From Shimwellia blattae DSM 4481 = NBRC 105725 (lineage in GTDB: Bacteria; Pseudomonadota; Gammaproteobacteria; Enterobacterales; Enterobacteriaceae), in the NCBI RefSeq assembly GCF_000262305.1, contig NC_017910.1, forward strand, positions 3,348,001 through 3,412,000: a DNA stretch of 64,000 nt, read 5' to 3'. Of the stretch, positions 55,051 through 63,999 are shown piece by piece. A model generated the notes under the pieces. It saw only the letters and a program-made list of their open reading frames with translations, searched no databases and was not told the DNA's origin. The position numbers were made by a program, and so were the translations under genes. Numbering within the stretch: the stretch's first letter is position 1; each line of letters begins with the position of its first letter.

Positions 55051-57414
55051 ATGAAAAAACGTATTCCCACCTTGCTGGCCACTATGATTGGTACAGCGCT
55101 ATACAGCCAACAGGGCCTTGCCGCTGATCTTGCCTCTCAGTGTATGCTTGGCGTGCCCAGCTATACCCGGCCGCTGGTACAAGGCGATACCAATAATCTT
55201 CCGGTAACCATTAACTCCGATCACGCCGGTGGCGACTATCCGGATAATGCCACATTTACCGGTAATGTAGACATTCAACAGGGCAACAGCCGTCTGACCT
55301 CTGATGAAGTACAACTTCACCAGAAGCAGGCAGAAGGCCAGACGGAGACGGTACGCACCGCAGATGCACTGGGTAACGTGCACTACGATGATAACCAGAT
55401 GATTCTGACCGGTCCCAAAGCCTGGACCAACTTCAACACCAAAGATACCAACGTCTGGAAAGGTAATTACCAGATGGTGGATCGCCAGGGCCGCGGTAAA
55501 GCAGACGTCATGAAGCAGCGTGGCGAAAACCGCTACACTATCCTGGAAAACGGGACCTTTACCTCCTGCCTGCCAGGCTCTGATACCTGGAGCGTGGTCG
55601 GCAGTGAAATTATTCACGACCGCCAGGAAGAGATTGCCGAGATCTGGAACGCGCGCTTTAAGATTGGCCCGGTGCCGGTCTTCTACAGCCCGTATCTGCA
55701 GCTGCCGGTCGGCGATAAGCGCCGCTCAGGCTTCCTGATCCCCAGTTTTAAAACCGGCTCCACAAACGGCTTTGAATTCGCCCTTCCTTACTACTGGAAC
55801 ATCGCGCCAAACGTGGATGCCACCATCACGCCCCACTATATGGATAAGCGCGGCCTGATGTGGGAAAACGAATTCCGCTACCTGACCCACGCCGGGGCCG
55901 GGGTAATGGAGCTGGACTATTTACCGTCCGATGACGATTATTCTAAAAACCACGATCGTGACCGCCGCTGGTTGTTCTACTGGAACCACTTCGGGGTCAT
56001 CGACCAGGTATGGCGCCTGAGCGCGAACTTTACCAAAGTGAGCGACGAAGACTATTTTAACGACTTCGACTCCAAATACGGCTCCAGTACCGATGGTTAC
56101 GCCACGCAGATCTTCAGTGCCGGCTACTGGGATAAAAACTTCGATGCCACCGTGTCGACCCGTAAATTCCAGGTCTTTAATGCAGACAGTTCAGACTCCT
56201 ATGAGGCGATGCCGCAGCTGGATGTCAACTACTATAAAGACAACCTCGGGCCGTTTGATTTCCATGTTTACGGCCAGGCGGTGCACTTCCAGAATGCGAA
56301 CAGCAACTACCCGGAAGCCACCCGTCTGCACCTTGAGCCAACCCTGGATTTACCGCTGGCTAACGACTGGGGCAGCCTGACCACCGAAACCAAACTGCTG
56401 GCCACCCATTACCAGCAGGATAACCTCAACGAGTTCCGCCGCTGGGTAGCCAAAAACAACCCGGGCAATCTGGATGCGGCCAACCGGCTGAAATCCAGTG
56501 AAGACCGCGTAATGCCGCAGTTTAAAGTGGACGGCAAAATGGTCTTTGAGCGCAATATGGACTGGTCACAGGGGTATACCCAGACCCTGGAGCCGCGCGC
56601 CCAGTATCTGTATGTGCCGTACCGCGACCAGAGCTCCATCAACAGTTACGACTCAACCCTGCTGCAGTCTGACTTCTCCGGCCTGTTCCGTGACCGCACT
56701 TACAGTGGTCTGGACCGTATTGCCTCAGCAAACCAGGTGACTACCGGCCTGACGACCCGCGTCTATGATGATGCGGCCGTGGAACGATTTAACTTCTCTG
56801 TGGGTCAAATCTACTACTTCAGTAAACCACGCACCGGAGATGAGGCAAGTAACTATGAAGATCAGCGCCGCACCGGCTCGGTTGTCTGGGCCAGTGATAC
56901 CTACTGGCGCATGACCGACCGCTGGGGTCTGCGCGGCGGCGTGCAGTACGATCGCCGTCTGGATAACATCGCGAACGGCAATGCGGCCATTGAATATCGC
57001 CGCGATGCAGACCGGATGGTACAGCTGAACTACCGCTATGCCAGCCCGGAATACATTAAAGCCACGCTGCCCAGCTACTACTCCACCGACGACCGTTACA
57101 AAGACGGTATCGCTCAGGTGGGGATTACGGCCAGCTGGCCTATCGTAGACCGCTGGTCGGTAGTGGGCGCGTATTACTACGATACCAACGTCAACCACGC
57201 AGCGGATCAGATGCTCGGCGTGCAGTACAACTCTTGCTGTTACGCGCTGCGTATCGGCTACGAGCGTAAAATTAACGGTTGGCAGGATAACCGGAGTAAA
57301 TACGACAACTCCATCGGCTTTAACGTCGAGCTGCGTGGCCTGAGCTCTAACTACGGCCTCGGCACCAGCCAGATGTTGCGGTCCAATATTTTGCCGTACC
57401 AGAGTTCACTCTAA
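55051..57414 (+). CDS. lptD: LptD, outer-membrane LPS assembly protein
   Basis: A 787-residue protein that forms with LptE the outer-membrane translocon inserting lipopolysaccharide. The signal peptide MKKRIPTLLATMIGTALYSQ ends near A24. A periplasmic OstA-type jellyroll follows (FTGNVDIQQGNSRLTSDEVQ) and then a large beta-barrel. The four cysteines needed for the non-consecutive disulfides are C31, C173 and the adjacent pair C729-C730 in NSCCYALRIGYER. The MKKRIP start is chosen over a Met nine codons upstream because it gives the proper signal peptide. It heads the lptD-surA-pdxA-rsmA-apaGH operon; in E. coli it is preceded by a sigma-E promoter that I could not identify with confidence here. 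Confidence 0.98.
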   Translation: MKKRIPTLLATMIGTALYSQQGLAADLASQCMLGVPSYTRPLVQGDTNNLPVTINSDHAGGDYPDNATFTGNVDIQQGNSRLTSDEVQLHQKQAEGQTETVRTADALGNVHYDDNQMILTGPKAWTNFNTKDTNVWKGNYQMVDRQGRGKADVMKQRGENRYTILENGTFTSCLPGSDTWSVVGSEIIHDRQEEIAEIWNARFKIGPVPVFYSPYLQLPVGDKRRSGFLIPSFKTGSTNGFEFALPYYWNIAPNVDATITPHYMDKRGLMWENEFRYLTHAGAGVMELDYLPSDDDYSKNHDRDRRWLFYWNHFGVIDQVWRLSANFTKVSDEDYFNDFDSKYGSSTDGYATQIFSAGYWDKNFDATVSTRKFQVFNADSSDSYEAMPQLDVNYYKDNLGPFDFHVYGQAVHFQNANSNYPEATRLHLEPTLDLPLANDWGSLTTETKLLATHYQQDNLNEFRRWVAKNNPGNLDAANRLKSSEDRVMPQFKVDGKMVFERNMDWSQGYTQTLEPRAQYLYVPYRDQSSINSYDSTLLQSDFSGLFRDRTYSGLDRIASANQVTTGLTTRVYDDAAVERFNFSVGQIYYFSKPRTGDEASNYEDQRRTGSVVWASDTYWRMTDRWGLRGGVQYDRRLDNIANGNAAIEYRRDADRMVQLNYRYASPEYIKATLPSYYSTDDRYKDGIAQVGITASWPIVDRWSVVGAYYYDTNVNHAADQMLGVQYNSCCYALRIGYERKINGWQDNRSKYDNSIGFNVELRGLSSNYGLGTSQMLRSNILPYQSSL

Positions 57415-57464
57415 TTTGGGTCTAATTACTCAACCGCTATGCGGTTAAACAGAATGGAAAATGT

Positions 57465-58757
57465 ATGAAGAACTGGAGAACGCTGCTGCTTGGGCTTTCA
57501 TTAGTCGCCAGCACCACCTTCGCCGCCCCGCAGGTTGTGGATAAAGTCGCAGCCGTTGTTAATAACGGCGTTGTGCTGGAAAGCGACGTTAACGAGCTGC
57601 TGCAGTCCGTTAAACTGAACGCCAGCCAGGGTGGGCAACAGCTTCCTGATGACAGCACCCTGCGTCATCAGATCATGGAGCGCCTGATAATGGATCAGAT
57701 TGTGCTGCAGATGGGTCAGAAAATGGGCGTGACGATCAGTGACGACCAGCTGAACCAGGCGATAGCCAATATCGCCAAGCAGAACAATATGACGCCGGAT
57801 CAGATGCGCAGCCGTCTGGCTTACGAAGGCATGAACTACAACACCTATCGCAACCAGATTCGTAAAGAGATGATCATCTCCGAAGTGCGCAATAACGAAG
57901 TGCGCCGCCGGGTCAATATTCTGCCCCAGGAGGTAGAAAATCTCGCAGCCCAGGTGGGTAATCAGAACGATGCCAGCACCGAGCTGAACCTCAGCCATAT
58001 TCTGATCCCGCTGTCGGAAAACCCGACACCGGATCAGGTCAGCGATGCCGAAAGCAAGGCGCGCACCGTGGTTGAGCAGGCCAACAGCGGTGCCGATTTC
58101 GGTAAGCTGGCCATCACCTACTCTGCCGACCAGCAGGCCCTGAAAGGCGGCCAGATGGGCTGGGGGCGCATTCAGGAGCTGCCGACTATCTTCGCTCAGG
58201 CCCTGTCCACCGCGAAAAAAGGCGACATCATTGGCCCTATCCGCTCCGGTGTGGGTTTCCATATTCTGAAAGTGAACGATATGCGTGGCCAGAGCCAGAG
58301 CATTTCGGTGACCGAAGTCCGCGCCCGCCATATCCTGCTGAAAGTCTCACCGATCATGTCTGACGATCAGGCCCGGGAAAAACTGCAGCAGATCGCCGCA
58401 GACATTAAGAGCGGCAAGCTGACCTTTGATGCGGCGGCCAAAGCGAACTCTCAGGATCCCGGCTCCGCTAACCGGGGCGGTGAGTTAGGCTGGGCGGCAC
58501 CGGATATCTACGATCCGGCATTCCGCGATGCGCTGATGCGTCTGAACAAAGGCCAGATAAGCGGCCCGGTACACTCCTCCTTCGGCTGGCATCTGATTCA
58601 GCTGCAGGATACCCGCACCGTAGACCGGACCGATATGGCGCAAAAAGATCGCGCTTACCGCATGCTGTTTAACCGCAAATTCTCTGAAGAGGCGGCCACC
58701 TGGATGCAGGAACAGCGTGCCAGTGCTTACGTAAAAATTCTGGATGGCAATGGCTAA
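57465..58757 (+). CDS. surA: SurA, periplasmic chaperone and peptidyl-prolyl isomerase
   Basis: A 430-residue periplasmic chaperone for outer-membrane proteins, including LptD encoded upstream. The signal peptide MKNWRTLLLGLSLVASTTFA is cleaved before APQVVDKVAAVVNN. The N-domain is followed by two parvulin domains (ELNLSHILIPLSENPT with GADFGKLAITYSAD, and VRARHILLKVSP with ANRGGELGWAAPDIYDPAFR) and a short C-terminal segment. It is two residues longer than E. coli SurA. Its end overlaps the pdxA start by 8 bases. A small AACCGC/GCGGTT hairpin lies in the 50 bases before it. Confidence 0.98.
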   Translation: MKNWRTLLLGLSLVASTTFAAPQVVDKVAAVVNNGVVLESDVNELLQSVKLNASQGGQQLPDDSTLRHQIMERLIMDQIVLQMGQKMGVTISDDQLNQAIANIAKQNNMTPDQMRSRLAYEGMNYNTYRNQIRKEMIISEVRNNEVRRRVNILPQEVENLAAQVGNQNDASTELNLSHILIPLSENPTPDQVSDAESKARTVVEQANSGADFGKLAITYSADQQALKGGQMGWGRIQELPTIFAQALSTAKKGDIIGPIRSGVGFHILKVNDMRGQSQSISVTEVRARHILLKVSPIMSDDQAREKLQQIAADIKSGKLTFDAAAKANSQDPGSANRGGELGWAAPDIYDPAFRDALMRLNKGQISGPVHSSFGWHLIQLQDTRTVDRTDMAQKDRAYRMLFNRKFSEEAATWMQEQRASAYVKILDGNG

Positions 58758-59739
58758 TACACCTCGTGTGGTCATCACTCCCGGCGAACCCGCCGGGATT
58801 GGCCCCGACCTGGTCGTCGCGCTGGCACAGCGCGACTGGCCCGTTGAAATGGTCGTCTGTGCTTCTCCCTCATTACTGTCTGAACGGGCAGCACTGCTGG
58901 GGCTCCCCCTGACTCTCCTCCCCTACCACGCGGATACCCCCGCCAGCCCCCAGCGCTCTGGCACCCTGACACTGCTTCCCCGTGAACTTCAGGCCCCGGC
59001 CATCCCCGGCACCCTGAACGCCGCCAACGGCCAGTATGTGGTGGAGACCCTGGCCGCGGCCTGCGACGGCTGCCTGAGTGGCGAGTTTGCGGCCCTTATC
59101 ACAGGCCCGGTCCATAAGGGGATCATTAACGACGCCGGTATCCCTTTTACCGGGCATACGGAGTTCTTTGAACAGCGCGCCCACAGCGAAAAAGTGGTGA
59201 TGATGCTGGCAACCGAAGAGCTACGGGTAGCACTGGCCACCACCCATCTGCCGCTGAAAGATGTGGCCCGGGCGATAACCAAACCGCTGCTGCGCCAGAT
59301 AATCGGTATTCTGCATCACGATCTGCGCACCAAATTCGGTATCGCCAGCCCCCATATTCTGGTGTGTGGGCTGAACCCGCACGCAGGGGAAGGCGGCCAC
59401 ATGGGCCACGAAGAGATAGACACTATCATTCCGGTGCTCAGTGAACTGCGCCAGCAGGGGATGAACCTCACCGGCCCGTTACCGGCCGATACCCTGTTCC
59501 AGCCCAAATATCTCGACCATGCCGACGCGGTACTGGCGATGTATCACGATCAGGGCCTGCCCGTGCTAAAATATCAGGGATTTGGCCGGGCGGTGAATAT
59601 CACCCTTGGTTTACCCTTTATTCGTACTTCTGTGGACCACGGTACTGCGCTCGATCTGGCAGGCACCGGGCAAGCAGATGTCGGCAGTTTTATCACGGCG
59701 CTTAATCTCGCCATTAAAATGATTGTTAATAGTCAATGA
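58750..59739 (+). CDS. pdxA: PdxA, 4-hydroxythreonine-4-phosphate dehydrogenase
   Basis: A 329-residue dehydrogenase of the DXP-dependent pyridoxal phosphate pathway. Its product is condensed with deoxyxylulose phosphate by PdxJ. The metal-binding histidines are in PFTGHTEFFEQ, CGLNPHAGEGGHMGHEE and AMYHDQGLPVLKYQGF. The N-terminal VVITPGEPAGIGPDLVVAL is diagnostic. The start was chosen at the second of two close ATGs because it gives the E. coli length (MANTPRVVIT aligned to MVKTQRVVIT). It overlaps surA by 8 and rsmA by 4 bases. Confidence 0.98.
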   Translation: MANTPRVVITPGEPAGIGPDLVVALAQRDWPVEMVVCASPSLLSERAALLGLPLTLLPYHADTPASPQRSGTLTLLPRELQAPAIPGTLNAANGQYVVETLAAACDGCLSGEFAALITGPVHKGIINDAGIPFTGHTEFFEQRAHSEKVVMMLATEELRVALATTHLPLKDVARAITKPLLRQIIGILHHDLRTKFGIASPHILVCGLNPHAGEGGHMGHEEIDTIIPVLSELRQQGMNLTGPLPADTLFQPKYLDHADAVLAMYHDQGLPVLKYQGFGRAVNITLGLPFIRTSVDHGTALDLAGTGQADVGSFITALNLAIKMIVNSQ

Positions 59740-60557
59740 ATACTCGAGTTCATCAGGGCCATTTAGCCCGTAAACGTTTCGGGCAAAACTTCCTTAATGA
59801 TAAGTTCGTTATCGACAGTATTGTCTCTGCCATTAACCCGCAAAAAGACCAGGCCATGGTGGAAATCGGCCCGGGCCTGGGGGCACTGACCGAGCCGGTA
59901 GGCGAACGCCTTGATGCCTTAACGGTTATCGAGCTGGACCGCGATCTGGCCGCCCGCTTGCAGACCCACCCGTTCCTGGCGCCAAAACTGACCATCTATC
60001 AGCAAGATGCCATGACCATGGATTTTGGCGAGCTCTCCAGAACCCTCGGCCAGCCGCTGCGGGTATTCGGTAACCTGCCGTACAATATCTCCACCCCGCT
60101 GATGTTCCACCTGTTCACCTATACTGACGCCATTAAAGACATGCACTTTATGCTGCAAAAAGAGGTGGTCAATCGCCTGGTTGCCGGTCCGGACAGTAAA
60201 GCGTATGGTCGGTTAAGTGTGATGGCCCAGTATTACTGCCAGGTGATCCCGGTGCTTCAGGTGCCGCCGTCTGCCTTTACCCCGGCCCCGAAAGTGGATT
60301 CCGCCGTGGTACGCCTGGTGCCGCACGCGCAGTTGCCGCACCCGGTAAAAGATTTGCGTATTCTCAGCCGTATTACCACGGAGGCGTTTAATCAGCGCCG
60401 TAAAACCGTCCGTAACAGTCTGGGCAACCTCTTCAGCGCAGAGCAACTGACGGCGCTGGGCATTGATCCGGCGATGCGTGCAGAAAACATCTCTGTGGCG
60501 CAGTATTGTCAGTTAGCGAATTTTGTTGCTGATAACCCGCCCCCGAAGGAGAGCTAA
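59736..60557 (+). CDS. rsmA: RsmA (KsgA), 16S rRNA A1518/A1519 dimethyltransferase
   Basis: A 273-residue methyltransferase that dimethylates two adjacent adenosines in the 3' hairpin of 16S rRNA and acts as a late 30S assembly checkpoint. It has ARKRFGQNFLNDKFVIDSIV at the N-terminus, the SAM loop VEIGPGLGALTEPV near residues 42-55, and the catalytic motif VFGNLPYNISTPLMFHL near 109-125. Loss gives kasugamycin resistance in E. coli. Its start overlaps pdxA by 4 bases (ATGA), and apaG follows 3 bases after its stop. Confidence 0.99.
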   Translation: MNTRVHQGHLARKRFGQNFLNDKFVIDSIVSAINPQKDQAMVEIGPGLGALTEPVGERLDALTVIELDRDLAARLQTHPFLAPKLTIYQQDAMTMDFGELSRTLGQPLRVFGNLPYNISTPLMFHLFTYTDAIKDMHFMLQKEVVNRLVAGPDSKAYGRLSVMAQYYCQVIPVLQVPPSAFTPAPKVDSAVVRLVPHAQLPHPVKDLRILSRITTEAFNQRRKTVRNSLGNLFSAEQLTALGIDPAMRAENISVAQYCQLANFVADNPPPKES

Positions 60558-60560
60558 GCC

Positions 60561-60938
60561 ATGTTAGATTCGCCCCGCGTGTGTGTTCAGGTTCAGAGTG
60601 TCTATATCGAATCCCAGTCGTCCCCGGATGATGAGCGCTTCGTTTTTGCCTACACCGTCACCATTCGTAACCTGGGGCGAAACCCGGTCCAGCTGCTGGG
60701 CCGCTACTGGCTAATCACCAACGGTAACGGTCGCGAGACCGAAGTCCAGGGGGAAGGCGTGGTTGGCGTTCAGCCACTGATCACCCCCGGCAATGAATAT
60801 CAGTACACCAGCGGGGCGGTCATTGAAACCCCGCTGGGCACCATGCAGGGCCATTATGAAATGGTCGATGAACAGGGAAATGGCTTCCGTGTAGCAATTC
60901 CTGTTTTCCGTCTTGCTATTCCGGACTTTATTCACTGA
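60561..60938 (+). CDS. apaG: ApaG (DUF525 family)
   Basis: A 125-residue protein of the ApaG/DUF525 family, a fibronectin-type-III-like beta-sandwich. The core VFAYTVTIRNLGRNPVQLLG, the TEVQGEGVVGVQP loop with the GxGxxG pattern, and YTSGAVIETPLGTMQGHYEM are typical. Length equals E. coli ApaG. Its molecular function is not established; it is always linked to rsmA and apaH in enterics. It lies 3 bases after rsmA and 3 bases before apaH. Confidence 0.97.
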   Translation: MLDSPRVCVQVQSVYIESQSSPDDERFVFAYTVTIRNLGRNPVQLLGRYWLITNGNGRETEVQGEGVVGVQPLITPGNEYQYTSGAVIETPLGTMQGHYEMVDEQGNGFRVAIPVFRLAIPDFIH

Positions 60939-60941
60939 AAA

Positions 60942-61790
60942 ATGTCTACCTATCTGATTGGCGACGTTCACGGCTGCTACGATGAGCTGATCGCCCTGTT
61001 ACGCAAGGTCGGGTTTTCACCCGACCAGGATACCCTCTGGCTGACCGGTGATCTGGTCGCCCGCGGCCCGGACTCCCTTAAGGTTTTGCGCTATGTGAAA
61101 TCCCTGGGGTCAGCGGTGCGCCTGGTGCTGGGCAATCACGATTTACACCTGCTGGCGGTCTATGCGGGCATCAGCCGCAATAAGCCGAAGGACAAACTGA
61201 ACGAGCTGCTCAGCGCCCCGGATGCAGACGCCCTGCTTAACTGGCTACGCCGCCAGCCGCTGCTACAGGTCGATGAAGATAAAAAACTGGTTATGGCCCA
61301 CGCCGGGATCACCCCCCAGTGGGATATCAACACCGCCATCGCCTGCGCCAGCGACGTCGAAGCCGTACTCTCCAGCGACAGCTACCCGCTATTTCTTGAC
61401 GCCATGTACGGGGATCTGCCCAGTAACTGGAGCCGTGATCTTACCGGGCTTGCCCGCCTGCGGTTTATCACCAACGCGCTGACCCGGATGCGCTACTGCT
61501 TCCCGGGCGGCCAGCTGGATATGTTCTGTAAAGACGCGCCGGAAAACGCCCCGGCACCGCTCAAACCCTGGTTTGATATCCCGGGCCCGGTGGCGGAGCA
61601 CTACAGTATTGCATTCGGGCACTGGGCATCCCTGGAAGGGAACGGCACCCCGGAGGGGATTTACGCGCTGGATACCGGCTGCTGCTGGGGGGGGAATCTC
61701 ACCTGCCTGCGCTGGGAAGACAAACAGTGGTTTGTTCAGCCCTCTACCCGGCCCCCCCGGGAAGAAGAGCCCGGCGCCCGGCAAGCCTGA
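60942..61790 (+). CDS. apaH: ApaH, symmetrical bis(5'-nucleosyl)-tetraphosphatase
   Basis: A 282-residue metallophosphatase that splits Ap4A into two ADP and also removes NpnN caps from RNA in E. coli. The phosphoesterase motifs are GDVHGCYDEL near residue 8, TGDLVARGPDSLKVL near 35, LGNHDLHLLAV near 63 and AHAGITPQW near 121. The C-terminus (PPREEEPGARQA) differs from E. coli and the protein is about two residues longer. It is the last gene of the operon and is followed by a bidirectional terminator shared with folA. Confidence 0.98.
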   Translation: MSTYLIGDVHGCYDELIALLRKVGFSPDQDTLWLTGDLVARGPDSLKVLRYVKSLGSAVRLVLGNHDLHLLAVYAGISRNKPKDKLNELLSAPDADALLNWLRRQPLLQVDEDKKLVMAHAGITPQWDINTAIACASDVEAVLSSDSYPLFLDAMYGDLPSNWSRDLTGLARLRFITNALTRMRYCFPGGQLDMFCKDAPENAPAPLKPWFDIPGPVAEHYSIAFGHWASLEGNGTPEGIYALDTGCCWGGNLTCLRWEDKQWFVQPSTRPPREEEPGARQA

Positions 61791-61797
61791 TAGAACC

Positions 61798-61836
61798 AAA
61801 ACGGCCTTTTCCTCCCCTGAGAAAAAGGCCGTTTTT
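61798..61836. terminator. Bidirectional terminator between apaH and folA
   Basis: AAAACGGCCTTTT and AAAAAGGCCGTTTTT flank an 11-base loop. The A and T tracts on both sides allow it to stop apaH and convergent folA transcripts. Confidence 0.92.
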
Positions 61837-61853
61837 CCACCGCCACGCCGCTG

Positions 61854-62336
61854 TCAGCTGCGCCGGTCGAGGATCTCAAAGCAGTAGCTGTGGGAGTTTT
61901 TCTCGTCCGCATCGTGAAACTCACTGAATACCGACTGCCACTCATCCGGTTCATATTCCGGGAAGTGGGTATCCCCTTCTACCTCAGCATCAATATGGGT
62001 CAGGTACAGGCGCTGCGCTTTGGGCAGGAACTGATCGTAAACCCGGCCGCCGCCGATCACCATAATTTCCGGCGCATCGCCACAGGCGGCGATGGCGTCA
62101 TCAACAGAGCTCACCCACTCCACCCGTTCGTCATCGCCCGGCTTACTGCTGATGACAATATTCTTACGCCCGGGTAATGGCCGGCCAATGGACTCCCAGG
62201 TCAGGCGCCCCATAACGACCGGCTTATTCAGTGTGTTACGCTTAAACCATGCCAGGTCAGCAGGCAGGTCCCAGGGCATGGCGTTTTCCATCCCGATAAC
62301 CCGATCTACCGCCAGCGCTGCAATCAGACTGATCAT
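61854..62336 (-). CDS. folA: FolA, dihydrofolate reductase
   Basis: A 160-residue NADPH-dependent enzyme that regenerates tetrahydrofolate and is the target of trimethoprim. The N-terminus MISLIAALAVDRVIGMENAM, D27 and L28 in LPADLAWFKRN, the MGRLTWESIGRPLPGRKNI cofactor region and IMVIGGGRVYDQFLPKA match the chromosomal enteric enzyme. Position 45 is Leu where E. coli has His, a known variation among enterics. The sequence shows none of the substitutions at P21, W30 or L28 associated with trimethoprim resistance in E. coli. It has one extra C-terminal Ser. Confidence 0.98.
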   Translation of the reverse strand: MISLIAALAVDRVIGMENAMPWDLPADLAWFKRNTLNKPVVMGRLTWESIGRPLPGRKNIVISSKPGDDERVEWVSSVDDAIAACGDAPEIMVIGGGRVYDQFLPKAQRLYLTHIDAEVEGDTHFPEYEPDEWQSVFSEFHDADEKNSHSYCFEILDRRS

Positions 62337-62366
62337 GATTCGATTCCAGTGAAAAAAATTGTCGCC

Positions 62367-62396
62367 ACTATACGGAAAGCATAATCTTTAGTCGAC
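62367..62396 (-). promoter_or_regulatory. Probable folA promoter
   Basis: On the minus strand GTCGAC and TATAGT are separated by 18 bases, with TATAGT about 30 bases upstream of the folA start. The -10 is good and the -35 weak. Confidence 0.55.
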
Positions 62397-62399
62397 TAA

Positions 62400-62413
62400 C
62401 CACCGATCGGTGG
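62400..62413. promoter_or_regulatory. Perfect 14-base palindrome between folA and the LysE-family gene
   Basis: CCACCGATCGGTGG is a perfect inverted repeat without a loop, just upstream of the folA -35 and about 150 bases before the divergent exporter gene. It has the form of a dimeric-regulator operator. I do not recognise the cognate factor. Confidence 0.4.
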
Positions 62414-62563
62414 CGGCGAATTTTTTCGCTTTTGCTGTCCGCGCCCGGTTACAGTGCCGTGGCCTATTGTCTTCCCTGCGTTGCGGATGATGAAATTTTT
62501 GCACTTACCGGGGCTCCCCGTGCTGCGTTATAGTGGGCGGATCCCGTTGGATGAGAAACCACC

Positions 62564-63178
62564 ATGTTAGAGACCAGCCTGTTTGTTGCGACCATCGCCG
62601 CCCTGGGAATGCTCTCCCCGGGGCCGGACTTTTTCCTGGTTATCCGCAATGCCACCCGCTATCACCGGGCGGCGGCCATGATGACCACCCTGGGCGTGAT
62701 TGCCGGGGTCACCACCCATATGACTTACTGTGTCGCGGGCCTGGCGGTGGTTATCACCACCACTCCGTGGCTCTTTGGCCTGCTGAAATACGCCGGGGCC
62801 GCCTACCTGTGCTGGATTGGCGTGCAGGCGCTGCTCTCCCGGGGGGGCGCGACCATGGATATCCGCCAGGACAGCCCTCAGCAAACCACCCTGAAAAAAG
62901 CGTTTTTACAGGGTTATCTGTGCAATTTACTGAACCCGAAGGCCACGCTCTTCTTCCTGGCGATGTTCACCCAGGTACTGAACGTCCACTCCGGTGTTAT
63001 GGAGAAACTCTGGTACGCCGGGATCATTGTCGGCCTGTCGTTTATCTGGTGGCCGCTTCTGGTGGTGCTTATCCAGAGCGAGCCGGTGCGTAAGGGGCTG
63101 GCAAAAGCGCAAAAGATTATCGACAAACTGCTCGGCGGGGTGTTACTGGCGCTGGGGATCAAAGTGGCGCTCAGCTAA
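62564..63178 (+). CDS. LysE/RhtB-family amino-acid exporter
   Basis: A 204-residue membrane protein of the LysE/RhtB family. It has the family N-terminal signature AALGMLSPGPDFFLVIRNA near residues 12-30, about six hydrophobic segments, and a conserved NLLNPKATLFFLAMFTQV block near 124-141. Members export amino acids or their analogues (RhtB homoserine, RhtC threonine, ArgO arginine); the substrate here cannot be read from sequence. It lies between folA and kefC, where E. coli has no gene, so it is an insertion or a retained ancestral gene. Base composition is similar to the neighbours, so there is no clear sign of recent transfer. Confidence 0.93.
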   Translation: MLETSLFVATIAALGMLSPGPDFFLVIRNATRYHRAAAMMTTLGVIAGVTTHMTYCVAGLAVVITTTPWLFGLLKYAGAAYLCWIGVQALLSRGGATMDIRQDSPQQTTLKKAFLQGYLCNLLNPKATLFFLAMFTQVLNVHSGVMEKLWYAGIIVGLSFIWWPLLVVLIQSEPVRKGLAKAQKIIDKLLGGVLLALGIKVALS

Positions 63179-63181
63179 TCA

Positions 63182-63208
63182 GTCACGGGCGGCACCGCCG
63201 CCCGTGAC
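63182..63208. terminator. Strong hairpin between the exporter gene and kefC
   Basis: GTCACGGGCGGC and GCCGCCCGTGAC form a perfect 12-base-pair stem with a 3-base loop between two convergent stops. It is followed by CACTTTC rather than a clean T run, so termination efficiency is uncertain. Confidence 0.7.
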
Positions 63209-63213
63209 CACTT

Positions 63214-63999
63214 TCAGGAGCGCGGTTTTACATCCGGCTCGTCGTTTTCATTACCGCTGTGGAGCCCTTCGGCGGTTCCCTGCCAGCCATTACGCTGGGT
63301 ATCATCCAGCAGGGCGCGATCCTCACTGATAATATCCGACAGCATCGCACTGGTGCGCTTACTCAGGGCGACCAGGGATTTATCGTCATGATCTTCCGCG
63401 GCCATCTCTTCCAGCATCCGGCCATTAAAGCGCCGGAAGTGGTCTGCCCGCTCCCGGGCCTCGTAACTGCCGACCCCCAGCGCTTCCAGCGCGTAGCGCC
63501 CCACTTTCAGCGCCCCTTCGAAGGTTTCGCGCTCCGGGCGATCAACCCCGGCGTGGCGCAGCTGAATATAGTGCTCAACATCCCGGGCCCGGGCTATTAC
63601 CTGCAGGTGGGGAAAATGATTTTTCACCATCTCCGTCAGCTCAAGGCTGATAGCCGGATCATCAATGGCGTTAATCAGCACTTCGGCTTTTTGCGCCCCG
63701 GCGGACTCCAGCGTGTCCAGGCGGGTCGCATCCCCGAAGAATACCTTCATACCGAACTTACGCAGGGTTTCAATATGGTCCGGATCGTGATCCAGAATGA
63801 CCATTTTCACCCCGCTGGAGAGTAACAGACGCCCGGCAATCTGCCCGAAGCGCCCGAACCCGGCCACAATCACCCGCGGCTGTTCCGCATCGATTTCATC
63901 CGCCTCCCGGGACTCGGCCTTACTGCGCCCTTCCAGAGCACTGAGCAGCACCAGCAGTAGCGGCGTAGCCGCCATAGAGAGCGCCACGGCCAGGGTAAG
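63214..63999 (-). CDS. kefC: KefC, glutathione-regulated potassium efflux protein (C-terminal part)
   Basis: The frame runs to the window edge, so only about the last 261 residues are visible: the end of the membrane domain (LTLAVALSMAATPLLLVLL) and the cytosolic RCK domain. The RCK Rossmann motif VIVAGFGRFGQIAGRLLL and the following VILDHDPDHIETLRKFGMKV with FGDATRLDTLESAG match E. coli KefC. KefC exchanges potassium and protons to protect against electrophiles and is gated by glutathione adducts. A kefF ancillary gene would be expected upstream, outside the window. The C-terminal tail is acidic and diverged. Confidence 0.96.
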   Translation of the reverse strand, partial: LTLAVALSMAATPLLLVLLSALEGRSKAESREADEIDAEQPRVIVAGFGRFGQIAGRLLLSSGVKMVILDHDPDHIETLRKFGMKVFFGDATRLDTLESAGAQKAEVLINAIDDPAISLELTEMVKNHFPHLQVIARARDVEHYIQLRHAGVDRPERETFEGALKVGRYALEALGVGSYEARERADHFRRFNGRMLEEMAAEDHDDKSLVALSKRTSAMLSDIISEDRALLDDTQRNGWQGTAEGLHSGNENDEPDVKPRS

